Assembly: GCF_027580225.2 (NCBI RefSeq)
Contig: NC_073342.2
Location: 14,705,001 to 14,769,000 of the forward strand
Direction of reading: 5' to 3'
Source: Misgurnus anguillicaudatus
Taxonomy: Eukaryota > Chordata > Actinopteri > Cypriniformes > Cobitidae
DNA: 64,000 nucleotides
The notes beneath the pieces are model-generated. The model worked only from the letters and a program-made list of their open reading frames with translations. It did not search any database and was not told the DNA's origin. Each line of letters opens with the position of its first letter. Within the stretch, counting starts at the first letter, position 1. Position numbers and translations under genes: made by a program. Shown here one piece after another: positions 1 through 11,034 of this stretch.

Positions 1-314
1 CTCACCTAAGCCACAGTTTTTTTATTGCATATATTTTTGTTAAATTACTTTATAATAAGATGCAATAACTTTATGAAAAACATTTTCATATTTAATGTTA
101 TAGTACATTTTGTTTGATAATACAAAGTTTTTTATTCAATCACTATTTCAGGTTTGGAACATGCTGCTGAAGTTGGTTATCAGGGCTCCAGGAAATGTAT
201 CAAACTGCAGGATTGATTTATTTTTGCTCATTAGTGAAGGTGATTTTTTTTCACTGTTAATTTATTTGTTGCTTCCTTACATATCTATAAAATGCAATTT
301 GTGTTTTGTCATAG

Positions 315-757
315 GTGGTAAGCTAAACTGACTGTGGACTAATGTATGCATTGTTGATGACACTGAAATCGAGGAAGACATTCTACAAGATGTGCTGCTT
401 ACAGTTAGAGGACAAAATGAAGGTACAGTGTGATGATTATCTTTGTTTTATAAAACTAATTTAGGTTTATTTTTCAGTTTTTGTGTGTTTGTCATGAATT
501 TTTGTCACCAGATGCAACAAGCAGCTTCTGCCACTGTCATTTACCATCTGAACTTGACCAAAGTCGTTCCAAGAAATCTAAGACAACAGATGACTCCATG
601 ACCGAGGTAAAAGAATACACATAGTATTTTCACTATGCATAATTAAATGTGTGTGAAGAAGTAACAAGCAAACATTTGTTGTGTTTTGGAAGATGGTCAT
701 TTGTGCCATTAAGCAGAATAGTGGAAGCCCTGGTCAACATTTTTGTTGCACATATTG
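315..757 (+). CDS. Internal exons of an unrecognised gene or gene relic (5' part outside window)
   Basis: Three exon-like blocks lie in order: about 332-422, 512-606 and 693-757. The first reads VDDTEIEEDILQDVLLTVRG and ends in a GAAG/gtacag donor in phase 1. The second starts after tttgtcaccag, keeps the frame across the junction (E-D-A-T-S-S-F) and ends GAG/gtaaaa in phase 0. It contains a basic SRSKKSKTTDD stretch. The third (from 693) would continue in frame and ends before gtaaat. A TGA at 329-331 lies upstream in the frame of the first block, so either the true acceptor is not where I place it or the exon is damaged. A further exon-like block with good borders lies at 152-239. I do not recognise the family. 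Phase agreement between two blocks is the main support. It could be a decayed gene. Confidence 0.4.
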
Positions 758-872
758 GTAAATGCACTTCATTATTTTAATTTAATTTGTCAAAATACAT
801 GCTTTCATAAATTATGACTTTCAAAATCTATATTCATTTGTCAAATTGAAATGTGTCTGTCATCTTATGTAT

Positions 873-1563
873 TAGAGGTCGACCGATATGGCTTTTTCTC
901 TGGCCGATGCTGATGTTTAGAAATCAGGGCAGCCGATGGCCGATATGTTTGGCTGATTTTCTAAATGTACATAATAATCAAAATGTTCTCATCATTAGCA
1001 GATATTTTAAATGTAAAAATGTCACTATTTAAGTCAAAGTATTTTAAAAAAATTATGACTGGCCTTTCTGAAGAGTTTTACAACCTCCTCTACACCATGC
1101 ATTTATCAGACACAGATATTACCTGACACTCTGCTGTCATCTTTGATCAGTTTTTTTCCATGGCTTTTATTGCTTTGTAGGATAAAATCCTTATATGGTA
1201 GACCTGATAAATTATTTATTCATCATAAAGTTAACATAGTAAATGTCTATGTTTTTTAGTTGAGACTGTTATTTAGGGCAAATCTTTCTAAACACATTTA
1301 CATTATAATTTCTGAGGCGCTATAAGTGACTGATTGTGCTGACAGTGACGTCTTGTTCCGCCATCGTTTACTAAAGTTGTTTGTGAACAAGGCACGGCTG
1401 CACACACACGGGAGCTATCTGCTTGCAGCAAGAGGCAGCGTCACGAGTTCTACAACAACGCTTAGGTGCCCGCAGATGCGCCTGTCTATTATTCGGCCTA
1501 ATTATGCAGCAAAATCGGCCAAAGCCGATTTTTAAAAATATGCCAAAAATTGGTCAACCTCTA
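873..1563. mobile_element. Non-autonomous hAT-type transposon, 691 bp
   Basis: Terminal inverted repeats TAGAGGTCGACC and GGTCAACCTCTA are flanked by a perfect 8-bp target duplication TTATGTAT (865-872 and 1564-1571). The 8-bp TSD and the TAG...CTA ends are hAT-like. There is no intact transposase, so it must have been moved in trans. Its subterminal regions are rich in GCCGAT and CGGCC repeats, probably transposase-binding sites. It sits in an intron of the left-hand gene, directly beside the next element. Confidence 0.9.
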
Positions 1564-1577
1564 TTATGTATTGTACA

Positions 1578-1959
1578 TAGAGCTGGGTATTGGCAGGGGC
1601 CTCCCGATACGATACGTATCACGATACAATGCGTTGCATGTTGTGATACATTGCAATACTTTTTCTTTTTTTTATCAAAAATGTAAAAAAAATAGAACTG
1701 AACTGAGCTCTTTGAAAGCTGCAGGTGTTTTTAAATTTTCTGCCATTTTCTCACTCCCTCTAACTTCTGAGACATTGGCCGTATATGGCAGACAACTGGA
1801 CAGTGACAACTACAGCAGAGGCAGAGGAGGTCGTTTGACGCACACAGAAGAATTTGATTGGTTTTAAAATATCAATAGTAGCGATCGAAATATCGATACA
1901 CTTTCGATACAGCCAACTATCACGATAGTTAGCTGTATCGATATTTTTGCACAGCCCTA
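1578..1959. mobile_element. Non-autonomous hAT-type transposon, copy 1 of a two-copy family
   Basis: The ends are TAGAGCTGGGTATTGG and ATTTTTGCACAGCCCTA. The perfect 8-bp TSD ATTGTACA is at 1570-1577 and 1960-1967. The interior has CGATAC and TATCG repeats (GATACGATACGTATC near the left end) and no coding capacity. A second copy of the family is at 42118-42535. The left TSD overlaps the last two bases of the previous element's TSD, so the two hATs inserted next to each other. Confidence 0.92.
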
Positions 1960-1999
1960 ATTGTACAGTATTGTGACATGTCTGTTTATGTTGTTTAAG

Positions 2000-2310
2000 G
2001 AAGACTCCTACAAGGAACCAGTGAGAGCATAGACTGTGATAGTGACATGGCAACACTGCCTTTACTGCTCCATCTCCTTCCACCATCACCTCAACGGAAT
2101 CAGTGCATCAGATTTGCAGTGAGCAGGCTTGTGGTGTATCATAAGGTAAGTAGGAGAGCCTGCTTTCTAAATCTGTCTCTGTGGCTCTGTACTTCTAATG
2201 ATTTTCTCAATGTTATGCAGATGTATAGGTCTAATATAATAACTGTTGTTCTTTATCTTTTATAGTCTTGTACCAGCCTTGAAGAACATCTTCAGCAACG
2301 AGTAGGATGA
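2000..2310 (+). CDS. Last two coding exons of the same unrecognised gene
   Basis: The block at 2000-2145 follows a ttgtttaag acceptor and ends CATAAG/gtaagtag, a strong donor. The last block begins at 2266 after tcttttatag, stays in phase and stops at TGA 2308-2310 (SCTSLEEHLQQRVG then stop). The penultimate exon reads SDMATLPLLLHLLPPSPQRN followed by a helical, basic-hydrophobic segment. This loosely resembles the C-terminal BESS motif of MADF-BESS DNA-binding proteins, but that is a weak suggestion only. The phase does not match the exon ending at 757, so an exon is missing, mis-placed or destroyed. The intervening intron holds two hAT insertions. Two AATAAA signals follow at 2850-2868. Confidence 0.4.
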
Positions 2311-2849
2311 CAACCGTACCTTACTGCGGTTAGCAGGATCTGCGGCCAGATTTGAGAACTTTGACGTGGCTTTTGATAAGAATCTCACCCCATCAGTCGG
2401 AAGGCTCCCTTTTATTAGTATTTGACTTTGTTTTTAATGTAATGTATGATGATGGACTCCTTTACTTTAACTAATTTAATCAAACAACAGTTTACATGTT
2501 GGGAAAACTAGAGATTGAGAGCTGAGAGCAAACTTTTTTTAACTAGCTGTAACTAGTATCTCATTTATGGTTTCAGCATGCATTTTATCCTTGCCCAAAT
2601 TTCTAATTAATATGTGCTGAAGAAAATTGTGATTACTTTTGTGATGTATTGTTTTACAGAATGTTTAGTGAAAGATTTGCTGTGATTTGCCCTAGATGTG
2701 TGTCAGACATGGATTTTAAAACACTTTTCCAGTTTTGTTTAAACTCCTTGGCAAAATTGAAAGGACTGTATACATAACCACTCTCTGAAAATTTTGAAAA
2801 AGTTCACAAGTGAAACTTTATTTTTTTTTATAAATATTTAATAATGTCA

Positions 2850-2868
2850 AATAAATTTGTTAAATAAA
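2850..2868 (+). terminator. Candidate polyadenylation signals
   Basis: Two AATAAA hexamers (2850-2855 and 2863-2868) lie about 550 bases after the candidate stop codon of the left-hand gene, in an AT-rich 3' UTR-like stretch. In AT-rich DNA this hexamer is common by chance, so the support is positional. Confidence 0.35.
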
Positions 2869-2949
2869 TTTGTGGTCAATAACTTTGCTTAATTTAATTC
2901 TTGTTGTCATTAATAATCAAAGATGTATGATGAAGTACTATTTTCAGTG

Positions 2950-3210
2950 TTCAAGTAACTCTATATCAGTGTTTTAATATTGACTCTACTTAAGTGTAAT
3001 TAACTCTAATGGGTGTTTTAAAGGCAGTGTTTGGAGTTAATTCTTTAACACTATCAGAGTAAAATGATCAACACCAAGGTGGAGTAAAATCTTTAACACT
3101 AGTTGGAGTGTTATTTTAACTCTGGGCAGTGAGAATTATATAAACACTGGTATAGTGTTGAAATCAACTCTCATAGAGTTAAATTAACACTGGTGGTTTT
3201 GCTGTGTACC
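2950..3210. repeat. Palindromic MITE-like repeat
   Basis: The segment is built from alternating AACTCT/AGAGTT and AACACT/AGTGTT words that pair with each other across its length, as in hairpin-type MITEs of fish. The right end reads about TTTTGCTGTGTAC. The matching left terminus is not clear, so the boundaries are approximate. No ORF is present. Confidence 0.5.
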
Positions 3211-3410
3211 TAATGGTCCATATTAGGATATTTTTAAAGCGTACTGCCCTAGGGTACATATTTTGACAATTTTTTCTAACAATGTAGGTCCTTAAGGTAT
3301 AGTAATCTACCCAAAATTGTACTTTACAGGAATACAAAAACTTAGAGTACACCCCAATGACAGAAAAGGCACAGTTTCAAACCTTTTTTTTCTGACAGTG
3401 CAGGGGGGCC
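3211..3410. repeat. Fragment of a miniature DNA transposon
   Basis: The stretch ends with CAAACCTTTTTTTTCTGACAGTG, a terminus typical of Tc1-type MITEs (CACTGTCAGAAAAAAAGG on the other strand). The opposite terminus is not seen, so it is probably a half element. A poly-G run lies downstream at about 3577-3586. Confidence 0.35.
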
Positions 3411-3647
3411 CCAGTTTAATGATATTTTATAAAACACATTTATTTATCATAAATTCTGTGTAATTAAACCTTAGAAAAAGAAGGTTATAACCAAGAGCAC
3501 GACATTGTATAGTTTAATATGTTTTTTTTTATTCAAATTTAGGTTTTGAAATGTTTTATGTCATAATTTTTTCTTGGGGGGGGGGGCATGAAGGGATGCA
3601 CGATCTTACACAAGAGGGCCAAATGGCGAAAAATTTGGAAATGTATT

Positions 3648-4182
3648 TGGCAGATACTTTTATCAGAGGCGGACACTACTGATGTATTTTTACTTTCTAC
3701 ATAAAAGTACATTTTCAAGTATTCATATTTTTTCTCATAATTTTTACTCCACTACAATTCATAATTTCAAGTTTTTGGCTTATATTTAATATTAAAGTAC
3801 ATTAAACATCTACTAATTTTTTTACTTTTACTTAAGTAAAAAGTACTTCCGTACTTTTACTCAAGAAAAGTAAAAGTACACAATTTTTATGTAATTAGGT
3901 ATTAAATCAATTTTAATATGCAATATAAAAGTAATACACAGTATGCTTTAGCAAGTAGTGAACATTTTTTAGTAAAGTAATTTTTTTTCCTAAGACAAAC
4001 ACTCTGATAAAGCACAGATATACTTGTAAAATGTAACTAAAATACTCAAGAAGTGTCCACCTCTGACTTTTATCCAAAGCGACTTACAGTGCATTTTTTA
4101 GTATGTGTGATCCCTGAGTTTGAACCCATGACCTTTTACACTAATAATGAAATGCTCAACCACTGAGCTATACAGGAACATA
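3648..4182 (-). repeat. tRNA-headed SINE copy, split by a hAT insertion
   Basis: Read on the - strand, the right part (about 4100-4182) has a tRNA-like head with an A-box-like TAGCTCAGTGGTTGAGC and a B-box-like GGTTCAAACTC. The left part is the family's conserved tail (TTTGGATAAAAG and CAAATAC). The tail is interrupted by the hAT element at 3664-4065. Removing that element and one TSD copy restores a continuous tail. Confidence 0.65.
3664..4065. mobile_element. Non-autonomous hAT-type transposon inserted in a SINE
   Basis: The ends are CAGAGGCGGACAC and GTGTCCACCTCTG, 13-bp inverted repeats with one mismatch. The flanking 8-bp TSD ACTTTTAT (3656-3663 and 4066-4073) is perfect. The interior is full of AAAGTAC and GTACTTTT words (tacttaagtaaaaagtactt), giving strong subterminal symmetry. 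No ORF is present. Confidence 0.92.
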
Positions 4183-4729
4183 GCTTAGAATAAACAGTTG
4201 AGGCATATGAGAAAAAAAACTGTATAGAACTAAAGAAAAACGAAATTATAGAAAAACGATAGAAAACTTAAAATTAAATAAAAAAATTAAAAAGTAAAAC
4301 ACTTCATATTTGTATATAAAATTTAAATACATTTATACTATAAATGTTAATGTTGGAAAAAGAATCAGTTTATTACACCAAGTATTTTACTACTTTGACT
4401 GGCCACGAGGGGTCAGACAAATTCACTTTATAACATTTATCTGAGCATGTATGCCAAAACATTATCCGTAAAATATTGAAATTCAGTTTTTGGGAGTTCA
4501 GTCACAATTAAAAAGGAATTAAACAAATCCATTTAACTAAAGGAAATAAACATACTACACATGAAACCTATACCTAACTACTGTGGATCTTATTCATTTA
4601 ATGCACCACTATATAATTAAGCAAGATTGGGTGACACCTAAGAGAAAGACATTTAATAAAAAAAAAACCATGATTCAAATTTACTGAATGAATACACGAT
4701 GATGCATCATTAAAGTAGTTTCAACTACT

Positions 4730-5180
4730 GTTCCCAAGGGACTGCTGGGCCCGCCCTATGAAGCATGCTCCCTGTGAACGACACAACTAGAAGAATAGAA
4801 GTCGCTACAGTGTAACAAGTGGTTGCTCTCTCTCCGCATTCAGAGAGATTTACAATCGCCAAACTGTAGCGCAAGATAAAAGTTGCTTTAACATTGCTTT
4901 ATTCTGTTACATTACCAAACGCTTTACATCCGCCGCAAGCTCCTGTTGAAAATTAGAAATTGCAACATTTTAACAAGTGATTTGTCTCGCGGCAGCGCGT
5001 GGAGGGGCACGGGAACGGGCACATCCATACAAGTCGTGGAAAAGCAGCAGCAGGGACAGCTCGGGGTGTTTGCTGTTACCAGCCAAAGAGTCATACGGAG
5101 ACAATCTTGAATGCTGTTTTGTGTAACTGTTTAAAGGGAATGAGAGTGAGAAGCACGCTTTGAGCACGGCAGCGTTTGAG
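4730..5180 (+). promoter_or_regulatory. akap13: Candidate promoter and 5' UTR exon of akap13
   Basis: This is a locally GC- and CpG-richer block in AT-rich surroundings. It includes a GGGCCCGCCC motif near 4748 and a CGCGGCAGCGCG stretch near 4988. It ends in CAGCGTTTGAG/gtaagaga, a near-perfect splice donor (exon end 5180). No long + strand ORF crosses it, as expected for a 5' UTR. The next + strand exon that fits is the akap13 start exon at 27990, whose first 11 bases are non-coding. That would make intron 1 about 22.8 kb. The link is inferred; a transcript is needed to fix the start site. Confidence 0.45.
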
Positions 5181-6704
5181 GTAAGAGACATTTTTGCGTC
5201 AAAATGTTTGGAGTCCAAACGTAACTTTGCCACGAGACTTTCTGATTTTGGGTCATGTCTTTATCTTTCTTTTTGGGAGTAATGATACCTCAATAGTTGC
5301 AAAACATTGGGCTCGTTTTACCTCAGGAGACATGTTAATATGCTGTTATTAGTAGCCACGTTTCATGTTTCATTTGTTTTGTGTCTCTTTTTACTTTCTG
5401 TAGTCGAAATAAAGTTTGTTTAATAACTCGCCACATGGCCTAAACTATACTATAAAGACTTATTTTCACACTTTATTTAATTATAAAGCTAAATAAATCG
5501 TTTAAAATGGTAAACTATTGGTTGACAGGTGTCTTTGGGATAATCAAGCCTTTGATGTTGTTTAGATTTAGCCCCACCCAAACATTGGACGGTTGGGCCA
5601 ATGGACCCACATAATTTTGATCATGCTAGTATAGTAAGGTCGTGTTCACAGTAACCGGCCTGGTTTTCCTTTTCAACAATGTTGTTACCAAAGTATGCGT
5701 TAAGATATTTGCATGCACAGTAACATACCTTTCTTCATCATACTGTGGAGAATGCAACCCATCAGACGGCAGTATGTAAATTAGGATCGGATTAAGGGAC
5801 TATGAATCATTAGTTGTTAATGTGCCGGTGATCCCTTCTGAGCTGAAACCAAGTCTGTGAAAGTGTAGAAATCACATGGGGAGTTGATTATTTATACACA
5901 TAAGTCTCATACATGTTGCTTCGTGTTCCCCAGACTACACAGCTTCCAGTTTGTTGTTCTTGCATCTAGATGCTGGAATTCCCAGGGTGTGTTTTGGATT
6001 GGTTTGTTCTCATTCCTGGCCTGCCTCACTTGTACATTAAAAAACTCTTTTGGTCTTTTTGGAGTTGCCTTTGAAGCTCGTGATTTTTGCTGGCATGCAC
6101 AACCCTGGATCTGTGACATAATAACCTCGAAAGATTTTTTTTAATGTCCTATTGGCTCTCGAGATATTAGCCGTCTTAATGAACATTTACATTCAACAAC
6201 AAAATCTCTATTGTAAATCCAAAGTTTGTTTAGTTGTGGAATGGTCAGCTAAAGATTCTGCAGACAAAGCTACTGCCAAACGAAATTCAAGAGTGTTCGT
6301 CTGCAACCCATTACAGTTTTAGCTTCTTTCTGTGCAGTCCTTTAAAGCTCCGTAGATGAGAATTCTTTGTGAATTGATCGCATAATGTAATGTAATCTAA
6401 TCTTTGTCTGTGTTTATAAGAGATCTGAGGTCTGGTATGTGCTTTGTCTGACATAGAGGAATTTCAGATGCATGCTTTAGGAAAGACTTTAGCACTCCGT
6501 GTACTGTGCCATCCAATCAGCGTCAACCTACTGTATGACATGCAAGATCAGCACTCATGAAGTATGTTGTTGCAGCTGCTTATGCTTTGTATCTAACTGA
6601 AATCTACAAGGGAAAACAGGAATGGCAATTGCATACATAGCCAGATAAAGGCCTGATGCTTTACTTTCGAGCTGCATGAGCTACTGTATATTCTGTCATT
6701 TAAA
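5181..6704 (+). other. Intron 1 (proposed), first part, no clear element
   Basis: About 1.5 kb without convincing coding sequence, TIR pair or tandem repeat. Small ORFs at 5884-6144 (+) and 5907-6119 (-) are mirror images of the same open stretch and look like chance. Confidence 0.4.
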
Positions 6705-9022
6705 GGATTATTCCACTTTCATAAAAAATCCCACCTCAGTGTCATCCAAGATGTTTATGTCTTTCTTTGTTCATCTGAGAAGAAATAAAAAATATTTTGA
6801 GGAAAACTTTCCAGGATTTTTCTCCTATTTAATAGACTTTATTGGACCCCAACAGTTCACAGTTTCAATGCAGTTTAAACGCAGCTTCAAAGAGCTCTAA
6901 CCGATTCCAAACGAGGCAGGAGGGTCTTATCTAGCGAAACAATAGTCATTTTCAGCAAGAGAAATAAAAAATATGTTCTTTTAAAACCACAACTTCTCAT
7001 CTTGCACTAGCCATGTGACGCACCAGTATGACCTTATGCATTACTACATCACGTCAAAAGGTCACGAATGATCTATGCGAAACTACCACTCCAGTAAGGA
7101 AGTTGTTGAACGTAAAATAATACTAATTAATGTCTTTAGTACTATTCAGACGGAATAAGTTTTACATAGAGAGGTGGGGTAAAGCAATTTTTATCTATCT
7201 CTTAACTAAAACCACTTGTACGCAATAGTCACGTATGCTATAATCAAATATTAGCCTATAATTTTAATGTTTATAATAATGTGGATATATAAAATTTACA
7301 TGATTATATTTATATTATAATATTTTCTGTATTATATATTTTTATACATGATCTATATTATCGACACATATAAAGAAGATGCACGTAATGACATATCTTC
7401 ACGCTTTCCTTTCTCACTTTTTAAATCTCTATATGAAAGCGTTTGCTTAATGTCTAATGTAAATGTAATGAGAAGTCCAAATGTCAAAAACTTGATCTCC
7501 TGTCTGTTTTAATTCAGATACAGATGTGCGTCTCTGTCATAGTAATTAAATGTCATTTTTGTTAACGCGTCCAATACTTATTTAAAACCTCCCAAAAGAA
7601 AAGCAAAACTGAACTTTACCGATAAGAAATATGAATTTCTTCTCAAGCTCTTTTGCTTTTATGACAAACTCTAAAATATTCCTGTGGACCAACGCTTTGC
7701 TCGCGAAAGCCCTTATATGGAGCTGTTTGGGCGTGTTTTATGCACCAACCTTGTGCAGGCGGCCGCTCATGTAGAACACTCCAAATTCACTAACTTAAGA
7801 ACAAGTATAAGAACAAACAAACGTGTTGTGAATTAAGCAAAAAGTGTACGTATAAATACGAAAAACGTACGCAATTGTTAGTGAATGTATTGTTAAAAAT
7901 GCAGTCCTACAAGGTAACAAAGTGCGGAAAGTGCTCGGACAGTACGCGTACAACAGCGCATACACGAGAAAATATTGAGACAGGATACTCCACTACAAAC
8001 AATTACACAAAGGAAATAGACAGCATTTGCACAAACACTTTTTCTCTTCTTCCAAGAACAGAAAGCTGTGGAGCATGTTCGTCACCATAATGTTTGATTC
8101 CTGTTTTTTGTTTTCTTGATGTTTGTACTAAACTTTGTTTGCAATGGTGGATCGGCTACTTTTCTTCACTATCCTAATTTTTTATGTACTGTAAATGTTG
8201 CAAACCAGTGCTGCCCTGACGGCCTGGTCGAGTAATAATAATTTGAATAAGAAATCATTTGAATGGTGTATGTGTCGGAACACGGACATCCTTGCATAGC
8301 GGTCAGTATACTTTGAAAGCTCCGCGGACGCGTGAGAGCGAGAGCCGAACTTGGAAAAAATGTATACCTGGCCCTTACCTCTCCTTCATGTAACGCGCCC
8401 CTTGTCGCATACTTGATGTTGGCACGAATCACGACACAACGATTTTTATGAAAAAGTGTATCGTGGAGACAGTTTAATCGTTCATGATAAAATATCATCA
8501 TACCGCACACCCCTAAGTGACCATCCTTCTACAACCGTATAAAACTAATCCTGTCCGAATATGGCTTATGTGTGAATTTATTGTTTAAAATGGTCCTCAA
8601 GTGTGTGTTTCACACATGTCATGCGTGACCTTTTGACATGATTACGCAATACGTAAGGTTGCGCTAGCACGTCACACGGCTAGCGCAAGACGAGAAGTTG
8701 TGGTTTAAAAGTGCTTATTTTTATATTTATAAAAGTGCTTATTAATTTTATTTTTCTTGCCGGAAATGATGATCGTTTCGCTAGATAAGACCCTTATGCC
8801 TCGTTTGGGATCATTTAGAACCATTTAAAGCTGGAATTTTAAACTGCATTGAAACTGTGAACTGTTAAGTTCCAAAAAAGTCTATTAAATTGAGAAAAAT
8901 CTTGGAGTTTTCCTAAAAAAAACTTAATTTCTTCTCAACTGAACAAAGAAAGACATAAACGTCTTGGATGACATGGGGATGAGTACGTAATCTGGATTTT
9001 TGTTATGAAAGTGGAGCAATCC
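6705..9022. mobile_element. Foldback element with about 390-bp inverted arms
   Basis: The left arm (about 6705-7067) begins GGATTATTCCACTTTCATAA. The right arm (about 8623-9022) ends with its reverse complement (TTATGAAAGTGGAGCAATCC). The arms pair over most of their length: for example GTCAAAAGGTCACG at 7054-7067 with CGTGACCTTTTGAC at 8625-8638, and the TCTTATCTAGCGAAACA block with TGTTTCGCTAGATAAGA. The roughly 1.55-kb loop has no recognisable transposase. It includes an inserted hAT fragment ending near 8514. Arm divergence indicates an old insertion. Confidence 0.75.
8360..8514. mobile_element. 3' end fragment of a hAT-like element
   Basis: ATATCATCATACCGCACACCCCTAAG has the form of a hAT terminus (ends in CCCCTAA), preceded by an ATCG-rich subterminal stretch. 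A matching left end was not found, so this is a truncated copy inside the foldback loop. The left limit is arbitrary. Confidence 0.35.
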
Positions 9023-9524
9023 ATTGTATTTGAATAAAGCAGGTCAGCAGCATCCCGTCAACTTTTAGTAATCAAAAAGCTCCATGGTTACACTGAGAAC
9101 CCAGGAAGCCCTCCCAATAGAGACTGTTAGGCGTTAATGTTTTGCAGGAACGTGTGGTATCGTGTTTATGGGAATATGTAGATAGATATGTAACATAAAC
9201 TTGTAACAGCTGTTTGCTGCCTACTTGATATAGTCTGGTCCTCTGTCCTACAGCACATGTTCGGTCACCATTCTGTATGCACTGTTTTCAACTCCCAAAA
9301 TGCTTTTCTAGTTTTATCAAGTATCAGATATCACACAACTAACTCAGGGCTTTTTAATAAAAGCAGGCAGACAAGAACATACAGCTCTGTTCTCTGATTC
9401 AGCACATACTTGAGGAACGTCCAGCCTATGAAACTGTGCTGGTTTGGAGGAGCTTTAAAACAATAACAATATCCACCGTCTGCCCAGAAATGCCTAGAAG
9501 TTTTGTCTGCTGAACTTGTATCTC
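9023..9524 (+). other. Intronic stretch with no feature seen
   Basis: No ORF of note, TIR pair or tandem repeat was seen. Confidence 0.3.
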
Positions 9525-9610
9525 ACTTGGTGAAGCACTGCATTAGCAACGCAAAGGTTGTGGGTTCGATCCCAAGGCTCACACATACTAATAAAATGTA
9601 TAGCTTGTAT
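9525..9610 (+). repeat. tRNA-headed SINE fragment
   Basis: The segment reads ...TTGGTGAAGCACTGCATTAGCAACGCAAAGGTT with the B-box-like GGGTTCGATCC at about 9562. It is the same tRNA-derived head as the copies at about 4100, 42545 and 44360, here in + orientation. The conserved tail is missing or highly diverged. Confidence 0.55.
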
Positions 9611-10009
9611 ACGCAGTGAAATATGTTTTCTAGAGGCAGTGTGGCATGTTGTTTTTACATCCCACGTACCACATGCTTTTGTACTTTGAGTCCCGAACAA
9701 CATCAGGTTTTCGCAGGAAGCTGAATGTTCTAGTAGTTTGTTTGAACGAAGAAGCCCCCACTTGAATTATATTGCATTTTTTCTTGCAGTGCTGTGGATG
9801 ACCACATTGGTTTTGAACGTTTGGTCTGGTAGTTGTCCCATCCCCTCAAACTTTGCTGTCAAACAATCAAACCATAATGCTGTTATATTTGTTATTTTAT
9901 CTAGTTATGTAACTATTAGCTTTTTAAAAATTCTTCTGAACCTTTTCAGGGAAGTTCTTGCCACAGTTCTGCACTTGAGGGAATCTAAACAACTTGTTAT
10001 CCAAAGCGG
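9611..10009 (+). other. Intronic stretch, open but not recognised
   Basis: An ORF at 9738-10025 (95 codons) has no recognisable domain and is probably chance. It runs into the repeat that starts near 10010. Confidence 0.3.
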
Positions 10010-10252
10010 TGATGGGGGTAAATAAACAGCGACTTTTGTTGCAGTTTCAGTTAAATCACTCTTTAGCTTGGCCCATCTTTGTTCTCACAAACAGGGGATA
10101 TACCCTTTTTTTACCTGATGGTAGGGTTTCTAGTGGACCGTTCACAGCGTTTGCGGTCCTCGTAGAACGGTTGCCCTGTTAAAACTTTTGCGAGGTGCGC
10201 GTCAGGCTACGCAGAGCTACGCACCCCAGCTACTAACACGACTATATATTTT
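10010..10252 (+). repeat. Truncated copy of the element seen at 56926-57447
   Basis: From GTAAATAAACAGCGACTTTTG through GCGTCAGGCTACGC to ACACGACTATA the segment matches 57181-57435 almost throughout. The left part of the element, including its left TIR, is absent. The family's ends at the other locus suggest a Harbinger-like DNA transposon, but this is a tentative class. Confidence 0.6.
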
Positions 10253-10812
10253 ATGCGCATTTTAAAGTTTTGCATCAAAAACGAGTGATGGAAATGCCAA
10301 ATTTCAATTAAAAATTCGCAAAATTTGTTTACGCTCGTTTGAGGTGGTTTTGGATTTTTGTGAAAAAGAGTAAATGCCAAAATGGGAGATGGAAACGCAT
10401 TTGACGAATTAATTCTGACGTAGCGAACGTTAAACCCACAGGACAGACCGTCTAGCTGTTTCCACTGGAGTTGTCTTTACCATATATGCGCGGCTCGACA
10501 TCGTCACAGTGTCTTTGCTGCTAGTGCCTTCATAAAAAGTCTGCATTTCTTCTTCTATGCACAGCATTCAGTTTGACGATTACAAGCTTCACGCAAATAC
10601 ATTAATAAATTGCCCCATTGTGATTACATGCAGTCTTGTCTCTATTTTCCACGTGTACATTGTTTTGTTTACCATTAGTTATTAGGTTACCCAATACCAC
10701 CGTCATTCGCTCAAGCAACTTGATGGAAACACACCTAATTCGCATTTCTTGTTGTTCTTTTTTTGCAAATTTTGAAAAGATTCGCATCACGTTTGGATGG
10801 AAACCCAGCTTA
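10253..10812. mobile_element. DNA-transposon fragment with a 'GGAAACCCAGCT' end
   Basis: The right end reads CGTTTGGATGGAAACCCAGCT. The interior holds ATGGAAACGCATTTG and ATGGAAACACAC, that is, repeated subterminal GGAAAC words in the style of fish DNA transposons. The expected mirrored left end (AGCTGGGTTTCC) was not found, so the copy is 5'-truncated or was cut by the neighbouring repeat. Confidence 0.4.
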
Positions 10813-11034
10813 TAACTAGCACTTTACAGTGCATATACAGTTTTTGTCCTTACAAATTAGGGCTGGGCGCTGAATCGATTTTATCGATTAACTCGAATGT
10901 GTAGTTTAACATCGATTTGTTTGAATTAAATCGTTTTCCCCTTTAAAATCTGCCAAAACTCCCCTCTGGGCTCCCGTAGTTCCGAGTGGGCTCAGCCCTC
11001 CCCCGCGCGTTTGCCATAGATACACACAAACAAC

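Noticed and set aside
5884..6144. ORFs of 86 and 70 codons on opposite strands
   Set aside because: They mirror each other and have no motif.
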